A stretch of DNA of 64,000 bases from Pontibacter beigongshangensis (GCF_014332515.1 NZ_VFSD01000018.1:1-64000), one strand, 5' to 3'; counted from the first letter of the stretch, positions 1 to 8,529 are shown. The notes: a model not told the origin generated them from the sequence alone. Numbers and translations are program-made.

Positions 1-983
1 GCAATGAGGCCGCGAAAGTTAAATCTCATAAATTTTTGGCTAAAAGTTGAAAGTTAATCTGGCTAAATGGGTACTATAAAATTGTGTTATGCTCTGTGTC
101 TTACTACAAAAAATACCTCCTTATTTAAAATTTTGATTTAGTATTAAATTAATTATTGATACATACTATTATTATTGAATTGGCTATTATTTTTGTCCTA
201 TAAGCCATCAAACGATTTAAATATGAAATTTTTATCTGGCGCTTTCCTCGAGAGGATAACTTTTAGCGTTTTTGGACATTTTATTAGTGCTCGCGCATCA
301 CAAATGTAGAACAGGAAATATCAAATAAAAATACAACTATAACAAAACAGGGTGAACTGTATAAACCTTTATGTAAAAGCCTACATTATTTATGTTAACA
401 GTAATTCCCATAAGTGTTCAATACTTCATTATCATCTTTATTATATTGCACTTTATTAATCCAAAATTCAACAATATGAACATAGGCATTTTATAATCTT
501 AATTCAGTTACAAACAAACGATCTTTCATTTACAGTAAGAGAGGAGGAATGAAGCTAAATATAAATATATTAATATGTATATTATAAAAATATTTATTTC
601 TGTTTTTGGTGTTACCGTTGTTTAGCTTAATTAAACACCATAGAACGGATTTGATGAGAAGGGAAAAAAGTATCCAATACTAGGAAACAGGTGTTTGTGA
701 GATAATTTAGATCTGGTGAAAAAACTAGTGACACCAAAGAAGTGGCCGTTCAGCGGTTCCTATAGAGCGCTTTTCCTGGTACTATTTAAATTATAATGGA
801 ATGGTGAATCAACAGCAGCATGCTTGTAATCGTACAGGCAAACAGGATTACCTCCAGGATTTGTTATGTGGCCCGGACCAACAGACGGCAGTTTAGCTAG
901 CTATCCGGCCACCAATTATTCCAATAAAATACCCCCTCAGGAGCCTGCGGCTGCTCCACCACACACGACCAACCGCCAGCACG
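1..983. other. AT-rich stretch without a recognisable gene
   Basis: No convincing gene is visible. The first 860 bases are visibly AT-rich, unlike the GC-balanced genes that follow. The longest frame I looked at is a 34-codon AT-rich one at 392-496, which I do not believe. The only recognisable item is a repeat-A copy at 914-945, just where the composition returns to normal. The region could be a decayed insertion, the edge of an acquired segment, or the leader of a gene lying outside the window. Confidence 0.5.
914..945 (+). repeat. Repeat A copy 1
   Basis: AATTATTCCAATAAAA followed by a C-rich CCTCAGGAG core and CTGCGGCTGCTCC. It lies downstream of the stop of the BrkB-like gene, at the edge of the AT-rich stretch. 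Confidence 0.6.
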
Positions 984-1997
984 CTAAATGTTCTCGCCGG
1001 CAGATCTGTCTTTCTCTGGCACCTCTTGTTGCTCCTCTTCTCCGTATATTTCCTCGGCAAACTTGCCTGGCTCCGCGTTCACCGCCGAGTGCCCCACGTT
1101 TAGCTCTTGCCGCACAAAGCGCACCGCATAGTCGGCCGGGTATATATTATGGCCGTACTTGCGCGAGTACACAAAGGTGAAAACGGCGCCGAAAAAGATC
1201 ATCTGCGAGATGAAGAAGACCCAGGAGAGAATAATGATGACGGTGCCTGCCGCTCCGTAAGCCGAACCGACGTCGGCCTTGCCCAGGTAAAACCCCACCA
1301 CGCCTCGCGCAATGGAGAAAAGAACAGCCGTTACGAAAGCCCCCACCCACACATCGCGCCACCTTATTTTCACGTCAGGCAGGTATTTGTAAATGCAGCC
1401 TATCAGAAGCATCACCAGCAGCAGGTTCGACAGGAAGTTTGCCACATGCAGCACATAAAACACCCAGCCCGAAAAGCGGGCCGTCAGGAAATCGCCGATA
1501 GCCACCAACACCGCATTGGCCAGTAACGACACCAGCAGCAAAATAGCCACCGCCATAATCATCCCGAAAGAAAGCACCCTGTCGAGCAACAGCTTCAGGT
1601 AGCCGCGCTTTGGCTGCGGCCGCACATGCCAGATCTCGTTCAGCGAATCCTGCAGCGACACAAACACGCCGGTGGCCGCCACAAACAGCACCACAATACC
1701 AATGAGCGTGGCAAAGTTAATGTCGGTAAAATCGTTGATGTTCTCCACCATTTTCTGCACCTCGTAGGCCGCCTCCGACCCGATGAGTTCCTTTATTTGG
1801 TAATAGATCTCGCCAGACACGGCCCGCTCTCCAAAAAAGTAGCCAGCCGCGCTAATGATAATGATCAGGATAGGTGGGAGCGCGAAAACAGTATAATAGG
1901 CCAGGGCTGCCCCCTTCTGAAAAGAGTTGTTGTCCAGAAACTCCAGCCAGGTTTCTTCCAGCAGATACCATGCAATCTTTAACCGCTTTGCAACCAT
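984..1997 (-). CDS. YihY/virulence factor BrkB family membrane protein
   Basis: Integral inner-membrane protein of the YihY/BrkB family, about 337 residues. About six hydrophobic helices are visible. Family hallmarks are the SLQDSLNEIWHV segment near residue 115, YKYLPDVKIRW in a loop, and a GSAYGAAGTVIIIL stretch before the last helices. The C-terminal ~50 residues are polar and rich in Glu. I chose the ATG at 1997 because the family starts just before the LEETWLEFLDNNS helix. The upstream extension of the frame (to 2237) is atypical and would run into the start of divergent gltX. The molecular function of the family is not settled; despite an old name (RNase BN) it is not a nuclease. Confidence 0.85.
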   Translation of the reverse strand: MVAKRLKIAWYLLEETWLEFLDNNSFQKGAALAYYTVFALPPILIIIISAAGYFFGERAVSGEIYYQIKELIGSEAAYEVQKMVENINDFTDINFATLIGIVVLFVAATGVFVSLQDSLNEIWHVRPQPKRGYLKLLLDRVLSFGMIMAVAILLLVSLLANAVLVAIGDFLTARFSGWVFYVLHVANFLSNLLLVMLLIGCIYKYLPDVKIRWRDVWVGAFVTAVLFSIARGVVGFYLGKADVGSAYGAAGTVIIILSWVFFISQMIFFGAVFTFVYSRKYGHNIYPADYAVRFVRQELNVGHSAVNAEPGKFAEEIYGEEEQQEVPEKDRSAGENI

Positions 1998-2139
1998 TAA
2001 CAGGGGCTTATAACTTTCTCTACAAATACGGAAACCATTGATTATGTTTTTATTAGGGCCCCAGGTTTTCCAGCCCCTGATTCTTTGGGCGCAACGCGAA
2101 TGCCTAAGCGTGCCATTACCGAAAGGCCACAATATTTTG

Positions 2140-2147
2140 TACCTTTG
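2140..2147 (+). promoter_or_regulatory. Promoter -7 element upstream of gltX
   Basis: TACCTTTG matches the Bacteroidota housekeeping -7 consensus TAnnTTTG and sits 37 bases before the gltX ATG. I do not see a clear TTG -33 partner at the usual spacing. Confidence 0.5.
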
Positions 2148-2183
2148 TGCCGGATTTAGACAAGAATTTTTCAGTAACCATAC

Positions 2184-3725
2184 ATGGAAAGAGAAGTAAG
2201 AGTACGCTTTGCCCCGAGCCCAACCGGGCCTCTGCATATAGGCGGCGTCCGCACGGCCTTATACAACTACCTGTTTGCCAGGAAAATGGGCGGCAAAATG
2301 ATTTTACGTATCGAGGATACAGACCAGAACCGCTTTGTGCCTGGCGCTGAAGATTATATTCTGGAGGCCCTGAACTGGTGCGGCATCACCCTCGACGAAA
2401 GCCCTGTTGCCGGCGGCCCTTATGCCCCCTACCGCCAGTCGGAGCGCAAGCCCATGTACATGCAGTACGCCCTGCAGCTGGTAGAGAGCGGCCACGCCTA
2501 CTACGCCTTCGACACGGCCGAGGAGCTGGACGAGATGCGCGAGCGCCTCAAAGCCGCCAAAGTAGCCACGCCGCAATACAACGCCATTACGCGCGCCACC
2601 ATGAAAAACTCCCTCACCCTGCCTGAGGATGAGGTGAAGCGCCGCCTGGAGTCCGGCGACCCATACGTGATCCGGCTGAAAGTGCCCCGCAAAGAAGAGG
2701 TGCGCCTGAAAGACATGATACGCGGCTGGGTAATGGTACACTCTTCTGCCATAGATGATAAAGTACTGATGAAGTCGGATGGCATGCCGACCTACCACCT
2801 GGCCAACATCGTAGACGACCACCTGATGCAGATCACGCATGTGATCCGGGGCGAGGAATGGCTGCCGTCGGCCCCGCTGCACGTGCTGCTGTACCGCTAC
2901 CTGGGCTGGGAAGACACCATGCCCGAGTTTGCCCACCTGCCCCTGCTCCTGAAGCCCGACGGCAACGGCAAGCTCAGCAAGCGCGACGGCGACAAACTGG
3001 GCTTCCCGGTGTTCCCGCTTCGCTGGACTGATCCTTTTTCGGGTGAGCTGTCGAGTGGCTACCGTGAGGCTGGCTACCTGCCCGAGGCTTTTGTGAACTT
3101 CCTGGCGTTTCTGGGCTGGAACCCGGGCACCCAGCAGGAGATCTTCTCGCTGGAGGAGCTGGCACAGGAGTTCTCTATAGAGCGCATCGGCAAGTCCGGC
3201 ACCCGCTTCGACATACAGAAGGCGCGTTGGTTTAACGAGCAGTACCTGCGCGCTAAACCCGATGCAGAGCTGGCCAACTACCTGCTGGCGGCCTTGGAAG
3301 AGCACCAGATCAGTTGCACGCCTGAGAAAGCCGAAAAAATAGCCGGCCTTATGAAAGAGCGCGTGAGCTTTCCGCAGGATTTCTGGCAGGAAGCCGCGTA
3401 CTTTTTTGTAGCTCCGACCGAGTACAGCGAGAAAGTGGCCTCTAAGAAATGGAACATGCAGGCAGTGTCTGTTTTTCAGGATTTCAAAAACGAGCTTCCG
3501 GCGCTGGCAGATTTCAACGCAGACGCGGTGAAGGATTTGCTGCTGCAGATTCTGGAGCGCCATGGCATGAAAATAGGGCAGGTAATGCAGGCGCTTCGCC
3601 TGGCTGTAACAGGCGCAGAAGCTGGCCCCGACCTCATGCAGATCATCGAGGTGATCGGCAAGGAAGAAACGATGAGCCGCATCGAAACCGCCATTGCCAA
3701 GCTGAGCCACTTTGCAACGGCCTAG
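2184..3725 (+). CDS. gltX: Glutamate--tRNA ligase
   Basis: Cytoplasmic class I aminoacyl-tRNA synthetase that charges tRNA-Glu using ATP. The HIGH-type motif is PSPTGPLHIGG at residues 11-21, and the KMSKS-type loop is KLSKRDG at about 263-269. The Rossmann fold contains LRIEDTDQNR, typical of bacterial GluRS. The 513-residue length is normal for the family. The C-terminal third is the anticodon-binding helical domain. The start is supported by the conserved RVRFAPSPTG beginning directly after the ATG. The gene is divergent from the BrkB-like gene. Whether the enzyme is discriminating or also charges tRNA-Gln cannot be told from here. Confidence 0.97.
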   Translation: MEREVRVRFAPSPTGPLHIGGVRTALYNYLFARKMGGKMILRIEDTDQNRFVPGAEDYILEALNWCGITLDESPVAGGPYAPYRQSERKPMYMQYALQLVESGHAYYAFDTAEELDEMRERLKAAKVATPQYNAITRATMKNSLTLPEDEVKRRLESGDPYVIRLKVPRKEEVRLKDMIRGWVMVHSSAIDDKVLMKSDGMPTYHLANIVDDHLMQITHVIRGEEWLPSAPLHVLLYRYLGWEDTMPEFAHLPLLLKPDGNGKLSKRDGDKLGFPVFPLRWTDPFSGELSSGYREAGYLPEAFVNFLAFLGWNPGTQQEIFSLEELAQEFSIERIGKSGTRFDIQKARWFNEQYLRAKPDAELANYLLAALEEHQISCTPEKAEKIAGLMKERVSFPQDFWQEAAYFFVAPTEYSEKVASKKWNMQAVSVFQDFKNELPALADFNADAVKDLLLQILERHGMKIGQVMQALRLAVTGAEAGPDLMQIIEVIGKEETMSRIETAIAKLSHFATA

Positions 3726-3749
3726 GAAGCCGCCTCTGTTGTCAGCAAC

Positions 3750-3781
3750 GCCTCTGGAAGGCTGTTTTCATTCGAATAATT
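3750..3781 (-). repeat. Repeat A copy 2
   Basis: Reverse-oriented: CCTCTGGAAGGCTGTTTTC then ATTCGAATAATT. It forms a same-orientation pair with the copy at 3918-3948. Confidence 0.7.
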
Positions 3782-3900
3782 GCTGGTTGCTAGTTGTTGA
3801 TTGTTAAATTGTTAGATGGTTTAATGGTTGGTTTGAAGATGAACCGGATAACACCAATCAACTCTCAACTCAATAGAAGTCTACCATCTAAAATCTAGCA
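3782..3900 (+). repeat. Heptamer/octamer tandem tract (types F and B)
   Basis: Between two repeat-A copies. It starts with 7-bp units such as TGCTGGT and TGCTAGT, passes into 8-bp units such as ATTGTTAG and ATGGTTTA, and ends with the TCTAGCATCTA-type words of tract B. No coding potential is seen. Confidence 0.55.
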
Positions 3901-3917
3901 TCTATTGTCTAAGAGAG

Positions 3918-3948
3918 TCTCCAGAAGGCCATTTTCATTAGAATAATT
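3918..3948 (-). repeat. Repeat A copy 3
   Basis: Reverse-oriented: CTCCAGAAGGCCATTTTC then ATTAGAATAATT. The words just upstream are B-type heptamers, as next to the copy at 26078. Confidence 0.75.
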
Positions 3949-3968
3949 ACGACGCATCAGGCATTTAA

Positions 3969-4010
3969 AAAGAGGCTGATCCATTTCGATGGGTTAGCCT
4001 CTTTTTTGTT
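3969..4010 (+). terminator. Intrinsic terminator downstream of gltX
   Basis: AAAGAGGCTGATCC pairs with GGGTTAGCCTCTTT (two G-U pairs) around an 8-base loop, followed by a T run. It would end gltX transcription on the plus strand. It lies about 245 bases past the stop codon, with two repeat-A copies in between. Confidence 0.7.
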
Positions 4011-4187
4011 TCTGCAAATAGCCTTGCAAAGTAGCCTCCGCCGCCATTTGCAACTATTTCCTGAATTCGCCTTATACATGTGTTTAAGAAACAGACGTTA
4101 GGTAACCAGGAGGCAGCGAGACAATTAGTAGCAGGACGAGCGGCAGGCCACTGCTACTATGCTTGTGTCTCTTTAAAAACTAAAACT

Positions 4188-4547
4188 ATGGCAAAGAACA
4201 AGAAGGAAAGCAAAAAGAAGTCGCGGGTGCACAAGGACCTGGAAGGCTTTGAGATAAAAGTGAACCAACAGGGCGAAATCATCTCCAACTACAACATCGA
4301 CCAGATTAACGAATTCCTGAACAAAAACGTGGAGGACAAAAAGCTTCTGAAACGCGATGCCGCCGAACGGGCCCTGCGTGAGGAGGAAAACGAGTTCCAT
4401 GTGGAGGAAACCGAAGAAGTGGAAGAGACAGACGAGGACTTTGTGCGCAACACCAATGCCCTGTCTGACGACGAGGACGATGTACCTGTACGGGGCAAGA
4501 AAAAAGGCGTGGAGGACGACGAAGAAGAAGTTGATGATGAAGTATAA
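4188..4547 (+). CDS. Small highly charged hypothetical protein
   Basis: I do not recognise a named family. The 119-residue protein begins with a lysine-rich tract ([16 protein letters not shown]). A short possibly folded part follows, around [27 protein letters not shown]. It ends in a strongly acidic tail with runs of Glu and Asp. No membrane segment or signal peptide is visible. I chose the ATG at 4188 over the frame's first ATG at 4080 because the upstream codons look non-coding. Its position directly upstream of the AIM24-like gene (38-base gap, same strand) suggests cotranscription. The bipolar charge would suit a nucleic-acid or ribosome-associated protein, but that is only a guess. Confidence 0.75.
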   Translation: MAKNKKESKKKSRVHKDLEGFEIKVNQQGEIISNYNIDQINEFLNKNVEDKKLLKRDAAERALREEENEFHVEETEEVEETDEDFVRNTNALSDDEDDVPVRGKKKGVEDDEEEVDDEV

Positions 4548-4585
4548 CAAAATCATATATTGCATCTGAAACCTTATTTCAGACT

Positions 4586-5356
4586 ATGAGAAACTCACAC
4601 GAAATCGACTACAAGATTTTCGGCAACGACATTCAGGTGCTGGAGATCGAGCTGGACCCCAACGAAACTGTAATTGCCGAAGCCGGTGCCATGGTGTACA
4701 TGGAAGAGAGCATAGAGTTCGAAACAAAGATGGGCGACGGCTCCAATCCCAACCAGGGCTTTTTCGGCAAGCTTGCCTCTGTCGGCAGCCGCCTCCTGAC
4801 TGGTGAGTCGCTGTTTATGACCCACTTCACGCACCGAGGCTATAGCAACAAGAGCCGGGTGGCTTTTTCAGCGCCTTACCCCGGCACCATTCTGCCCATT
4901 GCCCTGGACAAGGTACCGGGCAACACACTGATCGTGCAAAAAGATGCTTTTCTGGCAGCGGCGCTTGGCACCAAGGTAGCCATGCACTTTAACCAAAAGC
5001 TGGGGGCTGGCCTGTTCGGTGGCGAAGGCTTTATCCTTCAAAAACTTTCCGGCGACGGCCTGGCCTTTATACATGCCGGAGGCACTATTGTAGAAAAACA
5101 ACTCAACAACCAGACCCTGCGTGTAGACACTGGCTGTGTGGTAGCCTTTGAGCCTGGCATTGACTTCAGTGTGCAGCGGGCCGGTGGCTTAAAGTCGATG
5201 ATCTTTGGTGGGGAAGGAATCTTCCTGGCCACGCTGCGCGGCACTGGCCGTGTGTGGCTGCAATCTATGCCGGTGAAGAAATTGATAGAGGCCCTCATGC
5301 CCCGCGGCGAGAACGCCAAGAAAGAAGGCGGTTTTATGAGCAGCTTTCTGGAATAG
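4586..5356 (+). CDS. AIM24 / TIGR00266 family protein
   Basis: 256-residue protein of the AIM24 family (TIGR00266), a beta-sandwich fold rich in Gly and hydrophobic beta-strands. The typical opening is visible ([15 protein letters not shown] then [13 protein letters not shown]), with [24 protein letters not shown] in the first third and [23 protein letters not shown] near the end. There is no signal peptide. The biochemical role in bacteria is unknown; the name derives from a yeast mitochondrial protein. The gene follows the small acidic gene and ends in front of a strong bidirectional terminator region. Confidence 0.88.
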   Translation: MRNSHEIDYKIFGNDIQVLEIELDPNETVIAEAGAMVYMEESIEFETKMGDGSNPNQGFFGKLASVGSRLLTGESLFMTHFTHRGYSNKSRVAFSAPYPGTILPIALDKVPGNTLIVQKDAFLAAALGTKVAMHFNQKLGAGLFGGEGFILQKLSGDGLAFIHAGGTIVEKQLNNQTLRVDTGCVVAFEPGIDFSVQRAGGLKSMIFGGEGIFLATLRGTGRVWLQSMPVKKLIEALMPRGENAKKEGGFMSSFLE

Positions 5357-5371
5357 CAACGCAACAAAGAC

Positions 5372-5444
5372 CTCACAGCGTCTTTCAGACCTATGAGTGT
5401 CTCTTGGTTAAGGCTCACAAGTCTGGAAGACACTGTGAGCCTTA
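5372..5444 (+). repeat. Two overlapping imperfect hairpins
   Basis: CTCACAGCGTCTTTCAGAC (5372-5390) can pair with GTCTGGAAGACACTGTGAG (5421-5439). Alternatively TAAGGCTCACA (5409-5419) pairs perfectly with TGTGAGCCTTA (5434-5444). The two pairings exclude each other. Similar CTCACAG/CTGTGAG palindromes are, as I recall, common between genes in Cytophagales. Confidence 0.6.
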
Positions 5445-5505
5445 AAGCACCAACCAGAAGAGGCGAGCAGCTGTACAGCTGCTCGCCTCTTCTGGTTGGT
5501 GCTTT
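5444..5505. terminator. Perfect 62-bp palindrome, bidirectional terminator
   Basis: The arm 5444-5474 is perfectly complementary to 5475-5505, with T runs (A runs on the other strand) at the outer ends. It lies between the convergent AIM24-like gene and the GH3-like gene, so it can end transcription from both sides. The perfect symmetry over 31 bp is unusual for a simple terminator. Confidence 0.85.
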
Positions 5506-5570
5506 TTTAGATGCTAGATTTTTGTCTGAATCAGAATTTACAGAATTAAAGAATGTTCAGAATATTTTAA
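5506..5570 (+). repeat. Tract B word followed by GAAT-phased motif C
   Basis: TTTAGATGCTAGATT (B word) runs into TTTGTCTGAATCAGAATTTA (C), then further GAAT words spaced 8-9 bases apart. The same C motif recurs at 43673 and 58357, and inverted at 29563. Confidence 0.65.
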
Positions 5571-5607
5571 CCTTATGTTTTCTGAACCTTGTTGGTTCCG
5601 TACTTTT

Positions 5608-5695
5608 TAGCTAGTCAAAGCCATCTCCAAAATCGACCATTTAACAATTAAGCCATTTATCCATATATGAATTAGCACATTAAATCATTAGCACA
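5608..5695 (-). repeat. Octamer tandem tract D
   Basis: Read on the minus strand this begins just after the GH3-like stop. It runs as about ten consecutive 8-base units, among them AATGTGCT, AATGATTT, AATGGCTT and GATGGCTT. It shares unit order with the tracts at 25906-25985 and 43797-43876. Confidence 0.7.
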
Positions 5696-7216
5696 TTAAC
5701 CAAGTCCATTCACCTCCAGTATCTCCTCCAGGTACTCGCGGGTGTTGGCGAGGCGGGGCACTTTGTTCTGGCCGCCCAGTTTGCCTTTGTGGCTAAGCCA
5801 ATTGGTGAAGGTGCCTTGTGGGGCAGCATGTATGATGGGAGCCACCAGTGCAATGTCTTTGTGGCGTTTGGCATCGTAATCGGAGTTGATCTCGCGGAGG
5901 GAGTCGTCGAGCACCTGCTTGAATGTTTCCAGATTGTTGGGCTCTTTTTCGAATTCGATGATCCACTCGTGCCCGCCGCGTTTGCCGCTCTCCATATAAA
6001 CAGGAGCTGCCGTGAAGTTGGTAATAATGGCACCGGTGGCATCGCAGGCTTTGGTAATGGCTACCTCAGCATTTTCTACAATCACCTCTTCGCCAAAAGC
6101 ATTGATAAAGTGCTTGGTACGGCCGGAAATTTTGATGCGGTACGGGTTCAGGTTGGTGAACTTCACCGTATCGCCGATTTTGTAGCGCCACAGGCCGGCA
6201 TTGGTCGAAATCACCAGAGCATAGTTTTTGCCAAGCTCCACCTGGTCGAGCGTAAGCACTGTAGGGTGTTCCTCTTCGAACTGATCCATGGGGATGAACT
6301 CGTAGTACACGCCGTAGTCCAGCATAAGCAGCATTTCGTCTTCGGTACCAGCCTGGTCCTGTATCCCGAAAAAGCCTTCGGAGGCATTGTACACCTCCAG
6401 GTAATTCATTTTATCAGAAGGAATAATCTCCTTGAACAGCTGCCGGTAAGGGCCAAAGGCTACAGCCCCGTGTGTGAACAACTCCAGATTGGGCCACACT
6501 TCCAGAATGTTCTGCTTACCGGTTGTTTCGAGAATTCGCTTCAGGAGCACATAGGTCCAGGTCGGCACCCCCGACATGCTGGTGACGTTTTCCTGCACCG
6601 TGAGCTCCACCATCTTGGCAATCTTTTCTTCCCAGTTGTCCATGAGCGCTACTTTTAGCGGAGGGGTTCGCATGGCCTCGGCCCAGATAGGCAGGTTCTG
6701 CATGATCACCGCCGACACGTCGCCGCAAGAGGTTTTGGCATTGAGTTCGTTGGGCCGGTGGCTCCCTCCTATCGAGAGGCCTTTGCCGGAGAACAGCTTG
6801 GTTTCAGGATAAAGGTTTACGTAGATGGAGAGCATGTCTTTGCCGCCTTTGTAGTGACACTCCTCCAGGGCCTCGGGGCTTACAGGTATAAATTTGCTGC
6901 GGGCATTGGTCGTGCCAGACGATTTGGCGAACCACTCAATATCGCTGGGCCATAGAATGTTCTGCTCGCCCTTCATGACCCGCTCTATGTGCGGAAACAG
7001 GTCTTCGTAAGTAGATACCGGCACCCGCTCCTGAAACTCTCTTACAGACTTAATGTCTTTGTAACCGTATTTCTTGCCCCACTCTGTGTCTTTGGCCGTG
7101 CTGATCAGGTTCTGAAACAATTCCTGCTGCACATCGTGCGGGTACTTCCGAAACAGATCAATCTGATGGATCCGCTTCTTCATTACCCACGTCACTATTG
7201 AGTTTATTATTTCCAC
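5696..7216 (-). CDS. GH3 auxin-responsive promoter family protein (acyl-adenylating enzyme)
   Basis: 506-residue member of the GH3 family, which belongs to the adenylate-forming superfamily and in plants joins acyl acids to amino acids. Visible motifs are the ATP-binding loop SSGTTNARSKFIPVSPEA near residues 94-111, the YNASEGFFGIQ segment near 280, and a hinge-like KISGRTKHFINAFGEEV near 365. These match the three adenylation motifs of the family. The frame starts with GTG at 7216; an ATG 11 codons in (7183) is the alternative. I prefer GTG because homologues, as I recall them, keep the N-terminal helix. The substrate in Bacteroidota is unknown. It is single, with no obvious partner gene. 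Confidence 0.85.
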   Translation of the reverse strand: MEIINSIVTWVMKKRIHQIDLFRKYPHDVQQELFQNLISTAKDTEWGKKYGYKDIKSVREFQERVPVSTYEDLFPHIERVMKGEQNILWPSDIEWFAKSSGTTNARSKFIPVSPEALEECHYKGGKDMLSIYVNLYPETKLFSGKGLSIGGSHRPNELNAKTSCGDVSAVIMQNLPIWAEAMRTPPLKVALMDNWEEKIAKMVELTVQENVTSMSGVPTWTYVLLKRILETTGKQNILEVWPNLELFTHGAVAFGPYRQLFKEIIPSDKMNYLEVYNASEGFFGIQDQAGTEDEMLLMLDYGVYYEFIPMDQFEEEHPTVLTLDQVELGKNYALVISTNAGLWRYKIGDTVKFTNLNPYRIKISGRTKHFINAFGEEVIVENAEVAITKACDATGAIITNFTAAPVYMESGKRGGHEWIIEFEKEPNNLETFKQVLDDSLREINSDYDAKRHKDIALVAPIIHAAPQGTFTNWLSHKGKLGGQNKVPRLANTREYLEEILEVNGLG

Positions 7217-7256
7217 TTTTTTGATTGCTGTTTGTTGATTGTTAGTTGCTAAGAAG
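7217..7256 (+). repeat. Heptamer tract F, left copy beside four-helix-bundle gene
   Basis: 7-base units TGATTGC, TGTTTGT, TGATTGT and TAGTTGC in tandem. An inverted counterpart lies at 7648-7684, so the small gene between is bracketed by inverted tracts. Confidence 0.65.
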
Positions 7257-7637
7257 CTACTGCTGCAGGTTCATGTTCGTTACCTTTATCAGGCTGTTAA
7301 GCATTTTAGGCAGTTTCTGCAGTGTTGAAAAAACATACTCGTATTCTTGCTGCGCCAGTAGCTTTCTAATCCTGCACTTCTCATTCCAATCCAAGCACTC
7401 ATATACTGAACCTCTTGCATACCTAAAAAATTGTATTTTCTCTTTCTTCCCATGTCGTCCAAAGCCCTCGGCAATATTGGCTGATATACTGTCGACAGCT
7501 CTTATGAACTGCTGTCCCACCGTATTACGGGCAAAGTTCTCCCATTGCTCTACCCTCAGCCATAAAAAATTACTTAGGTTGAAAGCGGTTTTGTAGACCT
7601 CAATATCGTTTAACTGTACATGTTTTCGTTCCTGCAT
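7257..7637 (-). CDS. Four-helix-bundle protein (23S rRNA IVS / Avd-like)
   Basis: 126-residue protein of the four-helix-bundle family TIGR02436. The family was first seen as ORFs in 23S rRNA intervening sequences and is related to the Avd accessory protein of diversity-generating retroelements. Visible hallmarks are the N-terminal LNDIEVYKTAFNLSN helix, the GQQFIRAVDSISANIAEGFGR signature near residues 40-61, and the RYARGSVYECLDW helix. Start taken at the ATG at 7637; the frame extends upstream but only into repeat sequence. The gene is more AT-rich than its neighbours. No reverse transcriptase, template or variable repeat is present in the window, so it is an orphan. Such proteins are thought to pentamerise and bind nucleic acid. 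Confidence 0.88.
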   Translation of the reverse strand: MQERKHVQLNDIEVYKTAFNLSNFLWLRVEQWENFARNTVGQQFIRAVDSISANIAEGFGRHGKKEKIQFFRYARGSVYECLDWNEKCRIRKLLAQQEYEYVFSTLQKLPKMLNSLIKVTNMNLQQ

Positions 7638-7647
7638 ACTGCGCAAA

Positions 7648-7684
7648 ATCCAAACAACAATCAACAACTAACAACCAACAATCA
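7648..7684 (-). repeat. Heptamer tract F, right copy beside four-helix-bundle gene
   Basis: On the minus strand: TGATTGT, TGGTTGT, TAGTTGT, TGATTGT in tandem, inverted relative to the left tract. It ends three bases from the stop codon of lptB. Confidence 0.65.
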
Positions 7685-7686
7685 GG

Positions 7687-8418
7687 TCAAACCTTCCGCT
7701 TCAGTTCGAAGTGCTTGCCCAGGTATACCCGGCGCACCTGCTCGTCGGCGGCTAGTTCTTCGGCGGTGCCGGACTTCAGGATCTTGCCCTCAAACAGCAG
7801 GTAAGCTCTGTCGGTGATGGAGAGGGTCTCGTTTACGTTGTGGTCTGTGATAAGGATGCCGATGTTTTTGTTCTTGAGCTGCGCCACAATGCCTTGAATT
7901 TCTTCTACGGCAATGGGGTCTACACCGGCAAAGGGTTCGTCGAGCAGCACAAACTTCGGGTCTACGGCCAGGGCACGGGCAATTTCGGTACGGCGGCGCT
8001 CCCCCCCACTCAGCACAATGCCTTTGTTCTTGCGCACGTGCGTGAGCGAAAACTCCTCCAGCAGGTCTTCCATCTTCTCTTTCTGCGCCTGCTTGGTCAT
8101 GTTGGTCATCTCCAGCACCGCCAGAATATTTTCTTCCACAGTTAGCTGCCGGAACACCGAGGGCTCCTGCGCCAGGTAACCCACGCCCCGCTTGGCCCGC
8201 TGGTACATGGGTAGCGTGGTAATGTCTTCCTTATCCAGAAAAATCTTCCCTTTATTGGGTTTCACCAGCCCCACAATCATGTAGAAGGAGGTGGTCTTAC
8301 CGGCTCCGTTGGGCCCTAGCAAGCCTACAATCTCGCCCTGGTTTACTTCTACGCACACATCGTTTACGACCATGCGCGACTTGTATTTCTTAAACAGGTG
8401 TTCTGCTCTCAGTTTCAT
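7687..8418 (-). CDS. lptB: LPS export ABC transporter ATP-binding protein LptB
   Basis: 243-residue cytoplasmic ATPase of the LptB2FG complex, which extracts lipopolysaccharide from the inner membrane for transport to the outer membrane. Walker A is [13 protein letters not shown] near residues 35-47. The ABC signature is [14 protein letters not shown] near 136-149, and Walker B with the catalytic Glu is [13 protein letters not shown]. The H-loop is TDHNVNE. The GGERRR form and the short C-terminal tail separate LptB from amino-acid transporter ATPases. Here lptB is alone; lptC lies 10 kb away on the same strand and lptFG are not in the window. Confidence 0.95.
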   Translation of the reverse strand: MKLRAEHLFKKYKSRMVVNDVCVEVNQGEIVGLLGPNGAGKTTSFYMIVGLVKPNKGKIFLDKEDITTLPMYQRAKRGVGYLAQEPSVFRQLTVEENILAVLEMTNMTKQAQKEKMEDLLEEFSLTHVRKNKGIVLSGGERRRTEIARALAVDPKFVLLDEPFAGVDPIAVEEIQGIVAQLKNKNIGILITDHNVNETLSITDRAYLLFEGKILKSGTAEELAADEQVRRVYLGKHFELKRKV

Positions 8419-8529
8419 TGTGGTAATTTACTTAATAAACTTGCGCCCTGCAACGGACGCTGCCCAGGCTCTCTACTTCAAAGGTCGCCGCTTATACAGC
8501 TTAACATGGCGACAGATGCTTTCAGATGA

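Noticed and set aside
392-496. 34-residue hydrophobic frame in the AT-rich start region
   Set aside because: Composition follows from AT richness; no ribosome binding site or promoter seen.
1107-1526. Plus-strand frame opposite the BrkB-like gene
   Set aside because: Charged, low-quality product; the BrkB-like frame explains the region.
2304-3710. 468-codon minus-strand frame opposite gltX
   Set aside because: gltX is unmistakable and full length; the opposite frame has no recognisable domain and reflects biased codon positions.
7257-7637. Diversity-generating retroelement around the Avd-like gene
   Set aside because: No reverse transcriptase, template repeat or C-type lectin target is present in the window.
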